In this document: one piece after another, positions 1 through 11,839 of the stretch
Layout: each line of letters starts with the position of its first letter
How positions within the stretch are numbered: position 1 is the stretch's first letter
Translations under genes and position numbers: made by a program
Assembly (NCBI GenBank): GCA_000697055.1
Contig: JNDT01002257.1
Location: 1-64,000 of the forward strand
Source of the DNA: Saksenaea vasiformis B4078
Lineage: Eukaryota > Mucoromycota > Mucoromycetes > Mucorales > Saksenaeaceae
Direction of reading: 5' to 3'
DNA: 64,000 nucleotides
The notes under the pieces: model-generated
The model's database searches: none
Told to the model about the DNA's origin: nothing
The model's input: the letters and a program-made list of their open reading frames with translations, nothing else

Positions 1-122
1 AGCTTCCGACCAACTACTTCGAGAATATCCTCACGTTCTATGAGAAGTACAAGGACCAATACGAGCTTGTGGAACCAACGTGGCCTGAAGAGCACTTTCG
101 CAGATCAGTTTACTTCTACTGA
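1..122 (+). CDS. 3' end of an unidentified protein-coding gene
   Basis: An open frame enters from the left edge (codons from position 3) and ends with TGA at 120-122, giving 39 residues rich in Tyr, Phe and Glu (ending RRSVYFY). Normal amino-acid composition and absence of stops suggest the true carboxyl end of a gene whose body lies outside the window. I do not recognise the family. The first 122 bases alone cannot exclude a chance open frame. Confidence 0.4.
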   Translation, partial: LPTNYFENILTFYEKYKDQYELVEPTWPEEHFRRSVYFY

Positions 123-893
123 AGTCATGGTACCATTGCAAAGTTGAATAGCATGCCATTCTTTCAAAAGCTATTGGATGGCGGCCGAGGGGTACCCTTT
201 TCCTTCGACCCCTCCGGTTTACAGTTTACATTATAGAATGAAAGAGGAGGCAGATGTCCCGAAGGTGGATGTCCTGAAGGTTTGTAGATATGAGATCGTT
301 TTCTGAATCAAAAGATGACGAATAAATATGCAACGTTTGAGCGGCCGCCGATGTTCGAAGAAATATGATCGATTGAAATGATCACCGCTGTACAATAGCA
401 TAAACGCTTCTAAAGAGGACGCACTCATTTTATTTAGAAGGGGTCGTTTGAAAGAGATGACGTGTGATGTGCAAACACGCAGCATTTACTAAACTTTCAG
501 ACGTTCCGATGAGACACGACCATCCTCCTGAACTCAGTGATAAGTCTAAGTTATAGATGATAAGGTTCAGTTGGTATTCCAGTAGAGAAGTTCACTGTAT
601 ATGGAAACATAATTAATTTCCGATCTTTCCTGTTATGAAACACAATTCTATAGAATGGGTATTACAATAGTCAACATATACTACAATAATAATTAGCATC
701 AACTATTACATCCAGGGTCGAGGGTAAGTCATTGACATTGATATTTTATAAGATAGCCAAATAAAGTAAAGAAAAATTACCAAATGATAGAGACAAAATA
801 ACCAAAATTACTGTACAAATGCCCAAAAGGACAATTTTTGACGTTCTTCTGCGAGGCCGAGAAAATTTATATGCATTGTGTCAAATATCAGCT
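123..893. other. Intergenic stretch with a degenerate coding repeat
   Basis: No intact gene is seen between the partial gene and the tRNA. The only structure is the minus-strand open frame at 231-485, listed separately because it resembles 26.9-27.1 kb. The rest (about 490-890) is AT-rich with no usable frame. Confidence 0.5.
231..485 (-). repeat. Degenerate coding repeat, copy A
   Basis: An 84-codon minus-strand frame has recognisable similarity at DNA and protein level to the plus strand near 26,920-27,090. At 399-470 the sequence matches the reverse complement of about 26,930-27,000 over some 65 bases, and both copies encode a SHxISFK...LNKxSASSLE-type stretch followed by HFN and an IRHL motif. 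Copy B carries stops and a frame change, so this is a dispersed, decaying protein-coding repeat, either a mobile-element gene or a small gene family. The function is unknown. Copy A is open for its whole length but has no clear splice partners. Confidence 0.5.
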
Positions 894-965
894 AGCTGAT
901 TAGCGCAGAGGAAGCGCGTTGGGCCCATAACCCAAAGGTCGGTGGATCGAAACCACCATCAGCTA
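894..965 (+). tRNA. Initiator tRNA-Met (CAT)
   Basis: A complete 72-nt cloverleaf can be folded by eye. The 7-bp acceptor stem pairs AGCTGAT (894-900) with ATCAGCT (958-964), followed by discriminator A965. The D stem is GCGC/GCGC (903-906 with 914-917). The anticodon stem is TTGGG/CCCAA around the loop CCCATAA (924-930, anticodon CAT). The T stem is GGTGG/CCACC with loop ATCGAAA (946-952). The A1:U72 pair, A54 and A60 in the T loop, and three consecutive G:C pairs closing the anticodon stem are the hallmarks of the eukaryotic initiator rather than the elongator tRNA. There is no intron. A TTTT tract at 967-970 fits RNA polymerase III termination. CCA is not encoded, as expected. Confidence 0.95.
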
Positions 966-1974
966 CTTTTGCAGCCCTCATAATTTTGTCGTGTACGTAA
1001 AAAGTGTCGTTCCCGTTAGCTGCGCTGGGCAAGAGAGGACAAGACAAAGCTTAAATGATAATCTTTACTCGTTTCCTTTTTGGTACTCATATTTTCGTAT
1101 TATCTGAATCAAGTGATCAATTTGGTAAGAAAGACGTAAAGGAGATGGAAGGAAATAAAGGTAAAAGGTCGCGAACGATTGTACTTCTTGGAAGTTTTAA
1201 TATTTTTGAACGGAAGCTGAAATGCACCATGGATCGCCCAATGCAGGACTTGAGAGTGGTTGGCCCGAAATATTGTGTTACGACACAGTGTTTTGCGTTT
1301 GTGACGGTAGGGATAAAATGTCGTAATTGCCCTTGCTCTCGCGTGTAACTTTTTTTGTTGTTCCTAGCGTTCAAGCTACAGGAAATTCTCGAGAGACAAA
1401 CCTATCTGCGACGTTACAGTTTGTTTCCGTGCCAGGTATATCACTGCAATTTTCATTAGGATTTGATTCGTCCGAGTGATCCCGGAAATCGGCAACAGTA
1501 CTAACTTCACTTCGGCTATGTGTATGTGTGATCGGACTGATCAGCGGGACTTGTAACAAGAGACCTGCATATATATATATGTATATATAATGGATGGTTA
1601 AAAAGGACGCTAGAAGGATATTTACCACGTTTCCCACCGGTATAAAATCAGTAATTCACGGGAAGACCGTTCCAGAATCCGGGCTGATTGCACATGCAGC
1701 AGTCTATTCCGCAGTAGAGAGGGGCGTCGATCGGGTACTACGTGACAAAGTTCGACGTGCAGGAAGGCTGTCGTAAGATCTCGCAGTAATGGTTTAGTCA
1801 TCATATTAAGCCGATATTAATGTTTTAATATGATACACCGGGGGCACGCGATAAGAGATGATCGAGGCTGTGAGAGTCGGTAGTTGGCGGGGGAACAATT
1901 CTAGAGTGACACGAAAGCCAGCAATTTCATCGTTCATTCATTGTCAGTAAAGTAGCGCTCGCTCTTTGTCTCCC
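966..1974. other. Intergenic stretch upstream of the MAPKK gene
   Basis: Short open frames occur on both strands (plus 1594-1776; minus 1371-1637 and 1622-1804), but they overlap each other in antisense and have no splice context that joins them, so none is called. A (TA)n tract lies at 1569-1589. The last 150 bases before 1975 are the likely promoter and leader of the MAPKK gene. Confidence 0.4.
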
Positions 1975-3643
1975 ATGTTGTTGAATTCCACTGTCCGGAA
2001 AAAGAGAAATTTCAAAAACCTGGAGTTAAATAGTTCACCTGTCGTGGTTGTTCCTCCAGATTCTGCCGTAAAGTCAGGCAAACAAGAAGAATATGACAAG
2101 CTCTATAAGGACCTGAGTGATCTCGAGATCGGCTTAGAACTACGCCTCGACCTACGTGCCGAAGATCTCAAGACATTAGAAGAGTTAGGTGCTGGTAATG
2201 GTGGTACCGTTTGCAAGGTGCTCCACATACCCACCAAAACCATCATGGCGAAAAAGGTTGCGTGTGCGTCGACCAGTTCATTCTGGCTCACCATCTCCTT
2301 TATAGACTATATATCCACGATCCCTGCTGGACTCGTCTGCATTCCCTCAATGGTCTACGCCTGATTCCCAAAGTGAGGACGCCTCTCCGTCCTCCCAGCT
2401 ATTGGTTCCTGAGCCAGAGAACCTTCGTCCAGAAAAATCGGTGTCTTACAGTATTCCCGGTTCTAAAGTAACCACGCCATTTAACAGCACAGATTATACC
2501 CATCAACGTGTGCCCCTTATTCAGTCAAAATCTCAATCAAAAAAACCTCCAGTAGATCAACGTCTTTTAGTTCGCAAACAGATCATGCGAGAAATGCAAT
2601 TTCTTCACGATTGCAACTCAGAGCACATTGTCAGCTTTTACGGTGCGTTTATGAACGATGGCGATATATCCATGTGCATGGAGTATATGGATGTTGGGTA
2701 AGACAATCGACGGCTTCCACGAGGAATAAAATAGACTAATTGTTCTTGATTAGATCCTTGGATACAATTTATAAAAAGAGTGGGCCCATATCCATGGATA
2801 TCCTAAAAAAAATTGCATATGCGGTAAAGTAGATGAGTACAATATATATATATATATGTAATTGTGCATGCTGTTCTGAATGATAAACCGACGTAGATTG
2901 TAGACGGACTGATTTACTTATACGATTGCCATCGTATTATTCACAGAGGTAAGAGGTAAAACTTGGTAAGTGGAGCAAAAGAAATAAAATAGGTCAGCAT
3001 TTCATTAGATTTGAAGCCGTCCAATGTACTGGTAAACTCTGCTGGTCAGATCAAAATATGTGATTTCGGTGTATCAGGGCAGCTGATCGACTCGGTGGCA
3101 AATACCTTTGTCGGAACAAGTTCCTATATGAGTGTAGGTCTATTTTGAGTATAGAAATACACGTGCATACACGTGGTCTCATTTATAACGTTAGCCCGAA
3201 CGAATTCTTGGATCACCATACTCCGTCAAATCTGATGTATGGTCAATTGGTATCACGTTGATGGAGCTTGCGCTAGGTCGTTTTCCATTTGCACCGGATG
3301 GTAAATCATTGGCTATTTTTGAGTTGCTGCAATACATTGTAAATGAGCCAGCACCAATGCTACCGAAAGATACCTATCCAACAGAGTTCGAGCGCTTTTT
3401 GGCGATGTGGTGAGTTGATATATCCAAGTTCACATCTGTTAAGGTTTTGTTACTCCTATAGCTTAGTTAAAGATGTGAATTCAAGAGCAACTCCTAGTGA
3501 ATTGATGGTAATCTATAAAAGGCAATATTCCCTTAGCTAACAATTCCGTATGATAGAAAACGCCGTACCTTCAATCAGCGATCACTCTCAAAGTGGATCT
3601 GGAGAGTTGGGCAAAAAGTCATTTGGAAACTGCAAGTAAATAA
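1975..3643 (+). CDS. MAP kinase kinase, Ste7/Fuz7 type (8 exons)
   Basis: A dual-specificity kinase that activates a MAP kinase in a fungal mating, filamentation or stress cascade. Exons 1975-2256, 2306-2697, 2754-2823, 2897-2948, 3009-3133, 3195-3409, 3462-3507 and 3557-3643 join in phase to 422 residues. Visible landmarks are an N-terminal basic RKKRNFKNL docking-like motif, the glycine loop GAGNGG, the beta-3 lysine in IMAKK, HRDLKPSN (catalytic loop), DFGVSG, the activation loop [17 protein letters not shown] with the SxAxT phospho-acceptor pattern of Ste7 kinases, and the SDVWSIG subdomain. ATG 1975 is the first in-frame start. Oddity: exon 2 opens with about 80 Ser/Pro/Thr-rich residues between the beta-3 lysine and helix C. 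An alternative splice (donor near 2265, acceptor near 2551) would remove it, so that boundary is uncertain. The kinase identity is not. Confidence 0.9.
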
Positions 3644-3860
3644 ACATCCATCAATCATCAACGGTGTTCTATTTGTAATTACAAGTGAAGGTGAAAATAG
3701 AAACTGCGTTTTGTTCCCGAGAAAGGGTCCAGGCCGTTATCTACTGCATGACATCGTGGAAGACTGCATTACGGTTCGTCAAGATAAACCAAGGTTTTTT
3801 ATGCTATTTCTATATTGGGTCATATATGGGAAAACGGTTGTTCTATGACATGTATATCTA

Positions 3861-5009
3861 TTATTTCTGTTGCTCCTTATGATACGCTTTGGCGAACGTA
3901 TCTGCCACAATTAACGGGAAGACCAAGGACGCCTCTGCGTAGACTTTGACGCTTCGACTATTTACCCGAATTTTCCCCCACGAAACAGCCTCATCGGGAC
4001 GGGCACCCGCGTCGCTTCCATCATATTCTTGCGCAGTGTTGATATATACCGCATAGTCCGCACCATTTCTCATGAGATTGGCGTTACAAATGTGATGCTT
4101 AATAACACCGCCGCCGAGGATAATCATGCCAGTTTTCTTTGCAAACACGGCTTCGTTATTCATGCTTCGGATGTCGGCAGCAATATCGACAATTAATCCA
4201 GGGTTCTTGTAAGAATGGAAATATATCATATCGCCTAACGATCCATCCGTAATGGCAGGGCAGTATACAGGAATATCGTTCTTTGCACACCAGTAGTAGA
4301 TGCTCGATTCGTCATTGATTTCTTCACCCAGACGTTTAATCATGGATGATGGAGTCCAAATCTTCCCCTCGTCCTTTTGTTCTTGCAACATCTTGTCGAG
4401 AATCGGGATAACCCAATCTTCAAATTTGCAGTAATTGTTGTTAGGAACCAACAAGTTTCCAATTCGGTTCAATCCTTGCGAACGTAAATCGCTTCCTTTA
4501 AGATGGAAATCGCCAAGATACGTCGGTGCAATGCATTTGATGAAATCTTCCTCCACACCGCCAGCGGTGGTCACCAGCACGTCGACCATCTTGTGCTGTA
4601 CCAGGAAGCGAATGATCTCGCGTACACCGGCAGACACTAGATTGGAAGTATAACCGAGAAAAATTTTACACTTTGTCTTTCGTCGAACATCCATGTCGCG
4701 GTATTCCTCCGGTTCATCCTCAGTGAGAGGCTCGTCGGATAAACGCCAAGTTCTCTAAACATTGACGATTAAAAAGTCTTATATTATTAGCTGCAAACTT
4801 ACCATGTTTTCTATAATGTCAATGGCTTCGCCCAGATTACTCGCTTGAAAACCCATTGCTTTGTAGCCTGACAGGAGATCGGACAGACCCATTGGTTTGT
4901 TGAAGTCAGGTCCCTTAATGAGAACAGAATCGTCAGGCATTTCGACAGACTGAACAAAGACAGCTGCCTGGGCATTGGCATGCCCTTCAGAGGTCTTTGG
5001 CTGGGACAT
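3861..5009 (-). CDS. Deoxyhypusine synthase (2 exons)
   Basis: Transfers the butylamine group of spermidine, using NAD, to one lysine of the translation factor eIF5A, making deoxyhypusine in the cytosol. Exon 1 (5009-4803) encodes 69 residues starting [11 protein letters not shown] 48-bp intron (4755-4802, GTAAGT...TTTAG) follows. Exon 2 (4754-3861) gives [50 protein letters not shown] and EAVSWGKI, which contains the active-site lysine. The total of 366 residues is the usual family length. The frame is uninterrupted. The gene is convergent with the MAPKK gene; the two stops are 217 bases apart. Confidence 0.97.
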
Positions 5010-6369
5010 TATAGTAGGTCGTAAAAGTGTAAAAAGGGGCCGGGTGCCAGTAAAAAAAAAATCATGAAAAAAAAGTTGTCTGCGTTTCAATCATTAACCA
5101 ATCCTGTTTGTTCATCGACAGTGCCGTTCTCCCTCCCTCAGCAAGCATGAACCCCAATCGCCAGAAATTGTGGGGTAAATGATTGCGCCTAAACATTGTC
5201 ATCAATGTTAATGTTTTTGTATGTGGACGCTGTTATTCCAAGTCCAAGAATCGACTGTGTGAACTTTTGTGTTCTCCAAATATTCTGTTAATTTTGTCAA
5301 TGTACTTGTTCCGTGCATTTGATCCATACCTCTTAAAATGCTGTCAACCTGTAAGAGACTGATTTTTATGCGTAACTCCCGAGTGCATGTCGGTTATGAA
5401 TTGCTGCAGCGTTTGCGTATTAGCTAGCAGTAGCGATCTATCCGTATGTTGATATCTTTAGTCCGCAGAGTAGCAGTGGCTAACACTAGTGTTCGTTTAA
5501 TGTCATCACAGCTTCCTGCTTTAGGTGGAGTATGAAGGATCCTCTAGTAAAGACATAATTCTGGAACGATGATGCAGTCAACTTCTTATGTTCTGCTTGT
5601 GTTTTCGGCCATAGATAGCTACTATAGCCTGCTGTTTTACGGGGTTTCGTATGAGATTTTGCACCAACTTCAAATTGTTTGACATGGACTTCAACTAAGT
5701 TGACATAATGAAAAGCTTATCAATGACCGGATCCTTTTCCGTGACAAGCAATCAAATCCCGAATAAGGAAAAGCCCGTTTACTCTAGAAAAGAAGGAAAA
5801 AGGTATGAGGTGCCACAATCCTGAGGCTTTCGGAATCAAGCCGTTCTGCTGAAATTAGCCACGCACTTGGACATAGACCTGTGAAAGAATAACTTGGGTT
5901 CAGTGACCTTAGAAATGCCTTATACACCATATGCATTTGTTTTCTGAGTGATCTGATAGATACATCTTCTTTTTGCATGTAAATTGTACATCAAATATAC
6001 ATCAAATATCTAGGTGTAACGTTGACGAAGCAGATAGCAAATTGAATATCGATCAGGGTCTCAACCAGGTGATGCTGACAACATAGAGTTTAGTGTAGCA
6101 ACAATCCAGCTCGGCATTGTCTTTTTAAGTCAAAGTTGAAATCAAATGATAAAGTGTCGGAAGCATTGCTATTACAACCTAGATAGCGTTCTAAAGTTTA
6201 TCATGATCGCTAACAAGCTAAATATAAAGCGACGTTCCCAATTCGGAGGTCTGACCGTTTTTGAGCAGTATCGGAGTCAAAAGCCGCCTTTTTTTTGGGA
6301 CCTTCAAACCACCTGACTGCCCGTCACGAAGAAAGCCATGCACATTGTTCTGTACCATTGCTCTCGATT
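5010..6369. other. Divergent intergenic region between DHS and the sorting nexin gene
   Basis: About 1.36 kb between two divergent start codons. Only short open frames are present (for example minus 5784-5978), without splice context or family resemblance. It presumably carries both promoters. I see no clear TATA box or repeat. Confidence 0.4.
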
Positions 6370-9300
6370 ATGCCAGGAGTCTCCCTGAGAACAGCTCCTA
6401 CCTTCACTAAAGTAATGCTGGGCCTTGTTGCCCTTATGCTTTATGTGGTTGCACAGATGCAGTGGCCACATGCCCTGCAATCTGTTCTGTGGGTTATCGA
6501 AGTTTGCATTACGAGTCTTTGTGGTTTACTACTTCTGAACATGGTCGTCTTGTTTACCTACGTTAAATACTTTGTTTCTCCCGAAAAGCGACGGAAGCGC
6601 CACCAGGACTTTCGACCACTTCATTTCACCCGTCCATCGGTATGGTCACGACTACAAAGTCTGCGTGAGCAAGAAAACGAGCGTACAAAGCCAACTCCTT
6701 TATGCGAATCCTCACAAGAAATATCAGACGCATTCGAAGAGCTTCTCTCCTATGTTTTACGAGATTTTATAGAGTCTTGGTTTGTCCACGTCTCTGGCTC
6801 TGTATCTGAGATCTCTTTTCCTAAATCAGTCGATCATGTTATACGATCAGCTGTTCTAAGTTTGAAGAAGCGAATGGAAGAAACCGATTTAATGGCAGTC
6901 TTACTGAATCGCATAATACCCAAAATCACGGCGCACATCTCGGAGTTTCGAGCGGCGGAGATGTCGCTACGCGGACGATCCCTTGAACGATCTGTCACTC
7001 AGTCTGACGAACTTGATTTGCTGCTGGCATCCCAATTCCGCCGAGGAAAACTCCACCCAGCATTGACTACGGCAGCCATGACGACAAAACCTACAGAAGT
7101 CGTATACCTTCGACAAGTTGTAGAACGTGTGCTACCGTATATTGTGGATAATACTGAGATCAGCAGCCCACCGGTACGGGTTGTTGTTCGAGAAATGGTT
7201 ACATGTGCCCTTCTTCAACCTATCTTTGATATGCTAGCAGATCCTGATTACTGGAACCAGACAATCGATAGTTACGTAAGTCCAACTGTCTCTCTTGCTC
7301 CGCTTCATTGCCTGACAACATGTCATATATTAGCTCGGCAAAGCAATACGAGAACAGTAAGATCGATCAGACTATGTTATCACACAGAGACGAACTCAAT
7401 CACTATTATTTTCTAGGAAAATGGTACGGAAATTGCGGGAGGTACTAAATAGACATTCGACCGATATCGAAACAGTCATGGAAGAATATGCATCAAACAG
7501 AGTACCATCAAGATCTGCACCGCCGAGCGGAGCAAAAAAGTCACGACAAAAAATGGGACCGATGAACCAGTTTTCAGCAGCGTTTCTGGGAACCGGGTTG
7601 GAAGAAGAGGACTGGGAAGAGCAGGAACCGGACTTGAGTAGCAAACGAAGATTTGGGTTTGGAAGTATACGTACGGGACGTAGTTCATTCCAAGAGTTTC
7701 TCAAGACGATTGAGGAAGAGAAAAATTTACTGGAACTCAAACGTATCCGAAATGATGCTGTGACACAGATACGAAAGAAAAAGATGCTTATAGGTACGCG
7801 TCTACACGTGTCCTCACTGCGACCAACTATTTATGATTATACCTTTTAGTTGACAGAGACCCCGAAGAAGTAGTTGATGGCGAAAAGGTTGAGGACGTCT
7901 TGGAATACATCAAGCGACTCAGCATGGCGAAGAAACGAGCGGATAAACGCATTGCTTTCCTTTCTGGCGAACATAGCGACATGGTAAAATAGATATTCAA
8001 GAAAGGGCATCAGGAATAATTTTACATTTCCTTAGCGTATATCTGCTGCTCATTTGTTTGGATCTCGAAAACCCAGTGTTATCCAGGCCCCACAGGTGCC
8101 TGGGCACAGCCTTTATGATATCTTAACCAATACAGCGGGTCTGTCTTACTTTATGGAATTCATGGATCGTCGTGGCGATATGATAAAGCTCCAATTTTGG
8201 TTAAATGTCCAGGGATTCAAGAACTCGGACGCTTCGAGTAGTATGGATGAAAGGAGAGATGACAAGACGTTCTTGCAGGACGTGAGGATGGTATATGATA
8301 TGTATTTTGCTGAAACTGCTCCCCATCGTCTACATATATCAGACAAACTGGACAAAGACCTGCGGGATGCTATTGAGCGTGCACAGAAATGTGCTGATAA
8401 CGATGGTGACAATGCAATTCTGGGTGATGTGACTCGCCAACGTTTGTACAATATACAACAGCATGTCTTTCGTCAGATCGAAACCTCACATTTCCCCTAC
8501 TTTAAACGGTCCGACTTGTATTTTAAGTATCTCGCTTCATCTCCTAGTGCGGCACCAGATATATTACCAGAAAGACGAAGTTTAGACGAGAATGCACTGT
8601 TTAGACGATCCAGATCAGCGAAACTTGCAGAAGTTCTTCCTCCAACAGATATCTCATCTCAAGGCATGGAACGTACTGCTTCAGCTCGTTTGGGAAAGCG
8701 AGAATCATGGACGGCTGATGATAGTCCGAAAGCAGAATCTGATACAGAAATCATCGCTCGATCGCCTAGTGCAGGAAGGCTGCAGCAAATGGAAAACCAC
8801 GCTTCAGATTTTGGGCGATCGAGGGGACATCTGAGAGCTGTCTCTGAAAATACCGGTAGGCCGTCCCGTTTTACGACGTTTGCCAAAGTGTTTGAGTCAG
8901 CCAACGAGTGGTGGAAAATGGATAAAGAGAAGACGCTTGTTGACGATGGCAGCATAAAAAATCGGAACTCGATGCATGGGTCTATCAAATCTCTGGAGAC
9001 AGAGGATCTAGATACAGATGACGAAGGTATCATGAGCAGATCTGGAATTGCAGAGGAGGATACGGCCCAGGCGTTGAACGCTCACCAGCAGCTGGTACGA
9101 AGTAACACAGTCGATGCAGTGGAAGCAGAGCTACAATCCATTATTGATGGGGGGGAGGTGATTGTTGATGAACCCGATGAGCCTGAACCCGACCAAGAAA
9201 CGGATAAACCTCATGAACCCGAGGCTTTCCCAAAGAAGCAGCAGACACCGCAGCGCCCGTCTCCATTACTTTTGTGCGGGACCCGTGGAGCCAAGTCCTC

Positions 9301-11217
9301 CATGGCTATGCCTGTACAGAACGTATACACGTTACCTACGTGGACATCTTCTGGGGGCTCAACCACGATATCGGAGATACAACATGATCAACTAGAGCCT
9401 GTATCTATCAAAAGCTCTGGCGAGAAACCTGTCATAGAGTTGGCGACCTCGATGTCGGACGGACCGTCGGACAAATCAAATGTCCATTTGGCACCTCCAG
9501 GGGATCTCATGTTGGCGGCAAAAGTAGAACAGCTGTCGGAAGAGATGGACAAGCTGGTTCAGCAAGAAGCCATTGTGGATGCTTTGATAAAGAAGGCTGA
9601 GGCGAAAAATAAGGTTGAGGAATTGCGGATTCTAAAGAAAAGTAAGAATATGTTCCGACGGGAATTGCAGCAGATAAAGTATCAAAAGAGTCAGTACGAA
9701 TTACAAGAGTCCGAGAATGTGCTGATGCCTGTAAGTGTGGACCAACTGTCTGGAAAAGCGTCTTAACACACTATGGTTCAGGAGCGCACCAAAGTAAGCA
9801 TCACCAGTTCAACCATTGGATCGGATGAGCATGGGGAATTTGCGCTGTACGTCATCGAGATTCAGCAGCTTGGTTATGATGGGAACTATGCATCGGGCTG
9901 GATCGTTGCACGACGGTACAGCGAGTTCTTCGCTCTGCATCAGAAATTGAAGGATCAGTATCCTGCAGTGAAGCTGCTCGAATTTCCTGCCAAGTGGCCT
10001 CTGTTGACATTGCAAAAAGCATTTGTGGAAGGACGACGAGTTAATTTGGAACGCTATCTGCGACGGTTGTTGGAAGATAAAAACATCTGCAAAAGCGAGG
10101 AGCTGCGTGCCTTTCTGTCTCAGCAAAATATATATGTGCCCGGGCCGGATCAAGATCAAATAGAAGACACCGAATTCGGATTCTTTACCACACTTCCTCG
10201 GTCATCGAGGAGAACAAAATCATTAAAACAACAACAGAAAAGCGCAGGAGAAATATCGCCGCAACGTATGCAGTCCTCGTCCAGTTCCTCATCTCTTGCT
10301 TCGAACAAGTCGCCATCCGTGCAAAATCTTCAACGGTCTATTGCTGCAGACATGTCGGGTGAGCACAACAAATCATCGGAAGGATTTATGAAGCATATCT
10401 ACAGGACGGTTGCAGCCGGTATTGATGATATATTTATCGGACCTTCTATGCTGGATCTTATTACCCAGCGATTGGGCGAGCAAGTTATGGAATTTTCGTA
10501 TGATGAGTGCAAAACACATTCGCGGACCAGTTCTTCAAGTGGATCCCAAAGGAAAGTGGGAAAGACGGACTTTGCGGATGCACCTCCTTTTACCAGCGTG
10601 GATTTAGCACCAGACACGTTTAAAAATGTGGAAGCAGAAGGGATCACCAAGTTCCCCGAGCCACTGTGTGCTCTTTTCATCGAGATGTTTGAGCTCAAGG
10701 AGAAGAATAACTGGCTCAGACGTCAAGCGGTGGTTATTATTCTGCAACAAATTCTCGGAGGCACTATTGAGCGGTAAGTGTCGATTCCATGTCATGATTT
10801 ATATTGATATGATGGAAAAGGAAATTGCGGGAGTCAGTTCGTTTCCTATACTCCGAGCATATGGTGGTTTATTATTTCAGACGTGTTATCGACAGTCTTT
10901 GGCCTGAAGGAGCTTCTTTGACGTTTAAACCGGCCCGACGACCGGATGAAAAGTCGCACACAAGAGAGGAGGCCAATCGCAAATTGTCAACCTGGTTACC
11001 TGGTAAGTTGGCACAGATATAATCTGCATGAATTAAACAAGTGATAGACTTGCTCGGGAATATGGTTGGACGACAAAATGCACGACGGGGAGCACGGCGT
11101 TTGTTTACAGTACTGCAAAACAAACGATTGAATCAAGACTTAGTCTATACGTTGTTTGATGAGGTAGTGACAGCGCTGTTTCCAGAATTGCCGTCTGAAA
11201 CAGCCGACCTGTCATGA
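6370..11217 (+). CDS. PXA-RGS-PX-nexin C sorting nexin, Mdm1/SNX13-SNX25 family (8 exons)
   Basis: A membrane-contact and endosomal-sorting protein. Family members are anchored in the ER by the N-terminus and bind vacuolar/endosomal phosphoinositides through the PX domain. Exons 6370-7275, 7334-7356, 7417-7793, 7850-7983, 8036-9730, 9782-10773, 10881-11002 and 11048-11217 join in phase to 1,472 residues. Seen in order: two N-terminal hydrophobic segments (about residues 14-70), a PXA region (about 120-330), a charged linker, an RGS domain (LYDILTNTAGLSYFMEFMD and following), an acidic Ser-rich linker, a coiled coil (AAKVEQLSEEMDKLVQQEA and following), a PX domain (VARRYSEFFALHQKL, PAKWPLL, RRVNLERYL) and a nexin C-terminal domain ending near the TGA. 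ATG 6370 is the first in-frame start and directly precedes the hydrophobic segment. All introns are canonical GT-AG. Which paralogue it is cannot be told by eye. Confidence 0.92.
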
Positions 11218-11438
11218 TTTGGGCTGAGAACCTCACGTATTTTTATCTGGTTTTGTGCAACCTACGAATCTATCCCAACTAGGAAACTGACATATTTTCT
11301 GCTCAGCAAAGAAAACATGTATTTCTGAAACTTTGCATCCGATAATTAAACTGTACAGCCATGGAAAGGGAATAAAATATACACATAAAAAAACGAGAGA
11401 GAGAGAGCGACAGGGAGGAGGGAATAGGGCGATTGTGT

Positions 11439-11839
11439 TTACGTGCTGTGTTGTAATCGGATATCTTTGTTGTAATCTTGGTAAGACGGTGGAGGTGGAA
11501 CCAGGTCTTCTTGTGGTTTGTACACCGGTGGCGTTGAGCCGGTTCCAGCTTGATGAACTTGATAAGGATGACCATGGTACGGATTGGTTGAACCGTCAGG
11601 CATAGCTACATAAACGCTTTGGTCCGGACCGGGTGGAGGAATTGGATAGCGATTCGTTGCATTTGTTTCTAGATAAACAATGAAATAATAACGTAAGCCG
11701 AACGGGAATATAGTTTAGTGCTTCGTTTTAAGGTACCCATTCGTCGTGCAATGTCTCGTCGTCTTTTGAACACAAGAAGTAGCATGACGATTAACAGAAT
11801 CAGACATGCAATCCAAGCCGCGTTGTAAAAAGTAACCAT
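11439..11839 (-). CDS. Small single-pass membrane protein with PPxY tail, RCR-like (2 exons)
   Basis: A short gene. Exon 1 (11839-11737) starts ATG and encodes MVTFYNAAWIACLILL, a long hydrophobic helix, then a basic FKRRRDIARRM stop-transfer. A 68-bp intron (11669-11736, GTACCT...ATCTAG) is followed by exon 2 (11668-11439) with a Pro/Tyr-rich tail. The total is 110 residues. The tail has two PPxY motifs, PPVY and PPSY, which are binding sites for WW domains of Rsp5/Nedd4 ubiquitin ligases. The plan of an N-terminal membrane helix, a basic patch and a C-terminal PPxY tail is that of the fungal RCR (Congo red resistance, chitin regulation) family and related Rsp5 adaptors; this assignment is by architecture only. 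The CT-rich, AG-rich stretch upstream (11,850-11,900) is probably the leader. Confidence 0.65.

Noticed and set aside
1594..1804. Overlapping sense and antisense 60-codon frames upstream of the MAPKK gene
   Set aside because: Neither has splice partners or family features; they cannot be told apart from chance.
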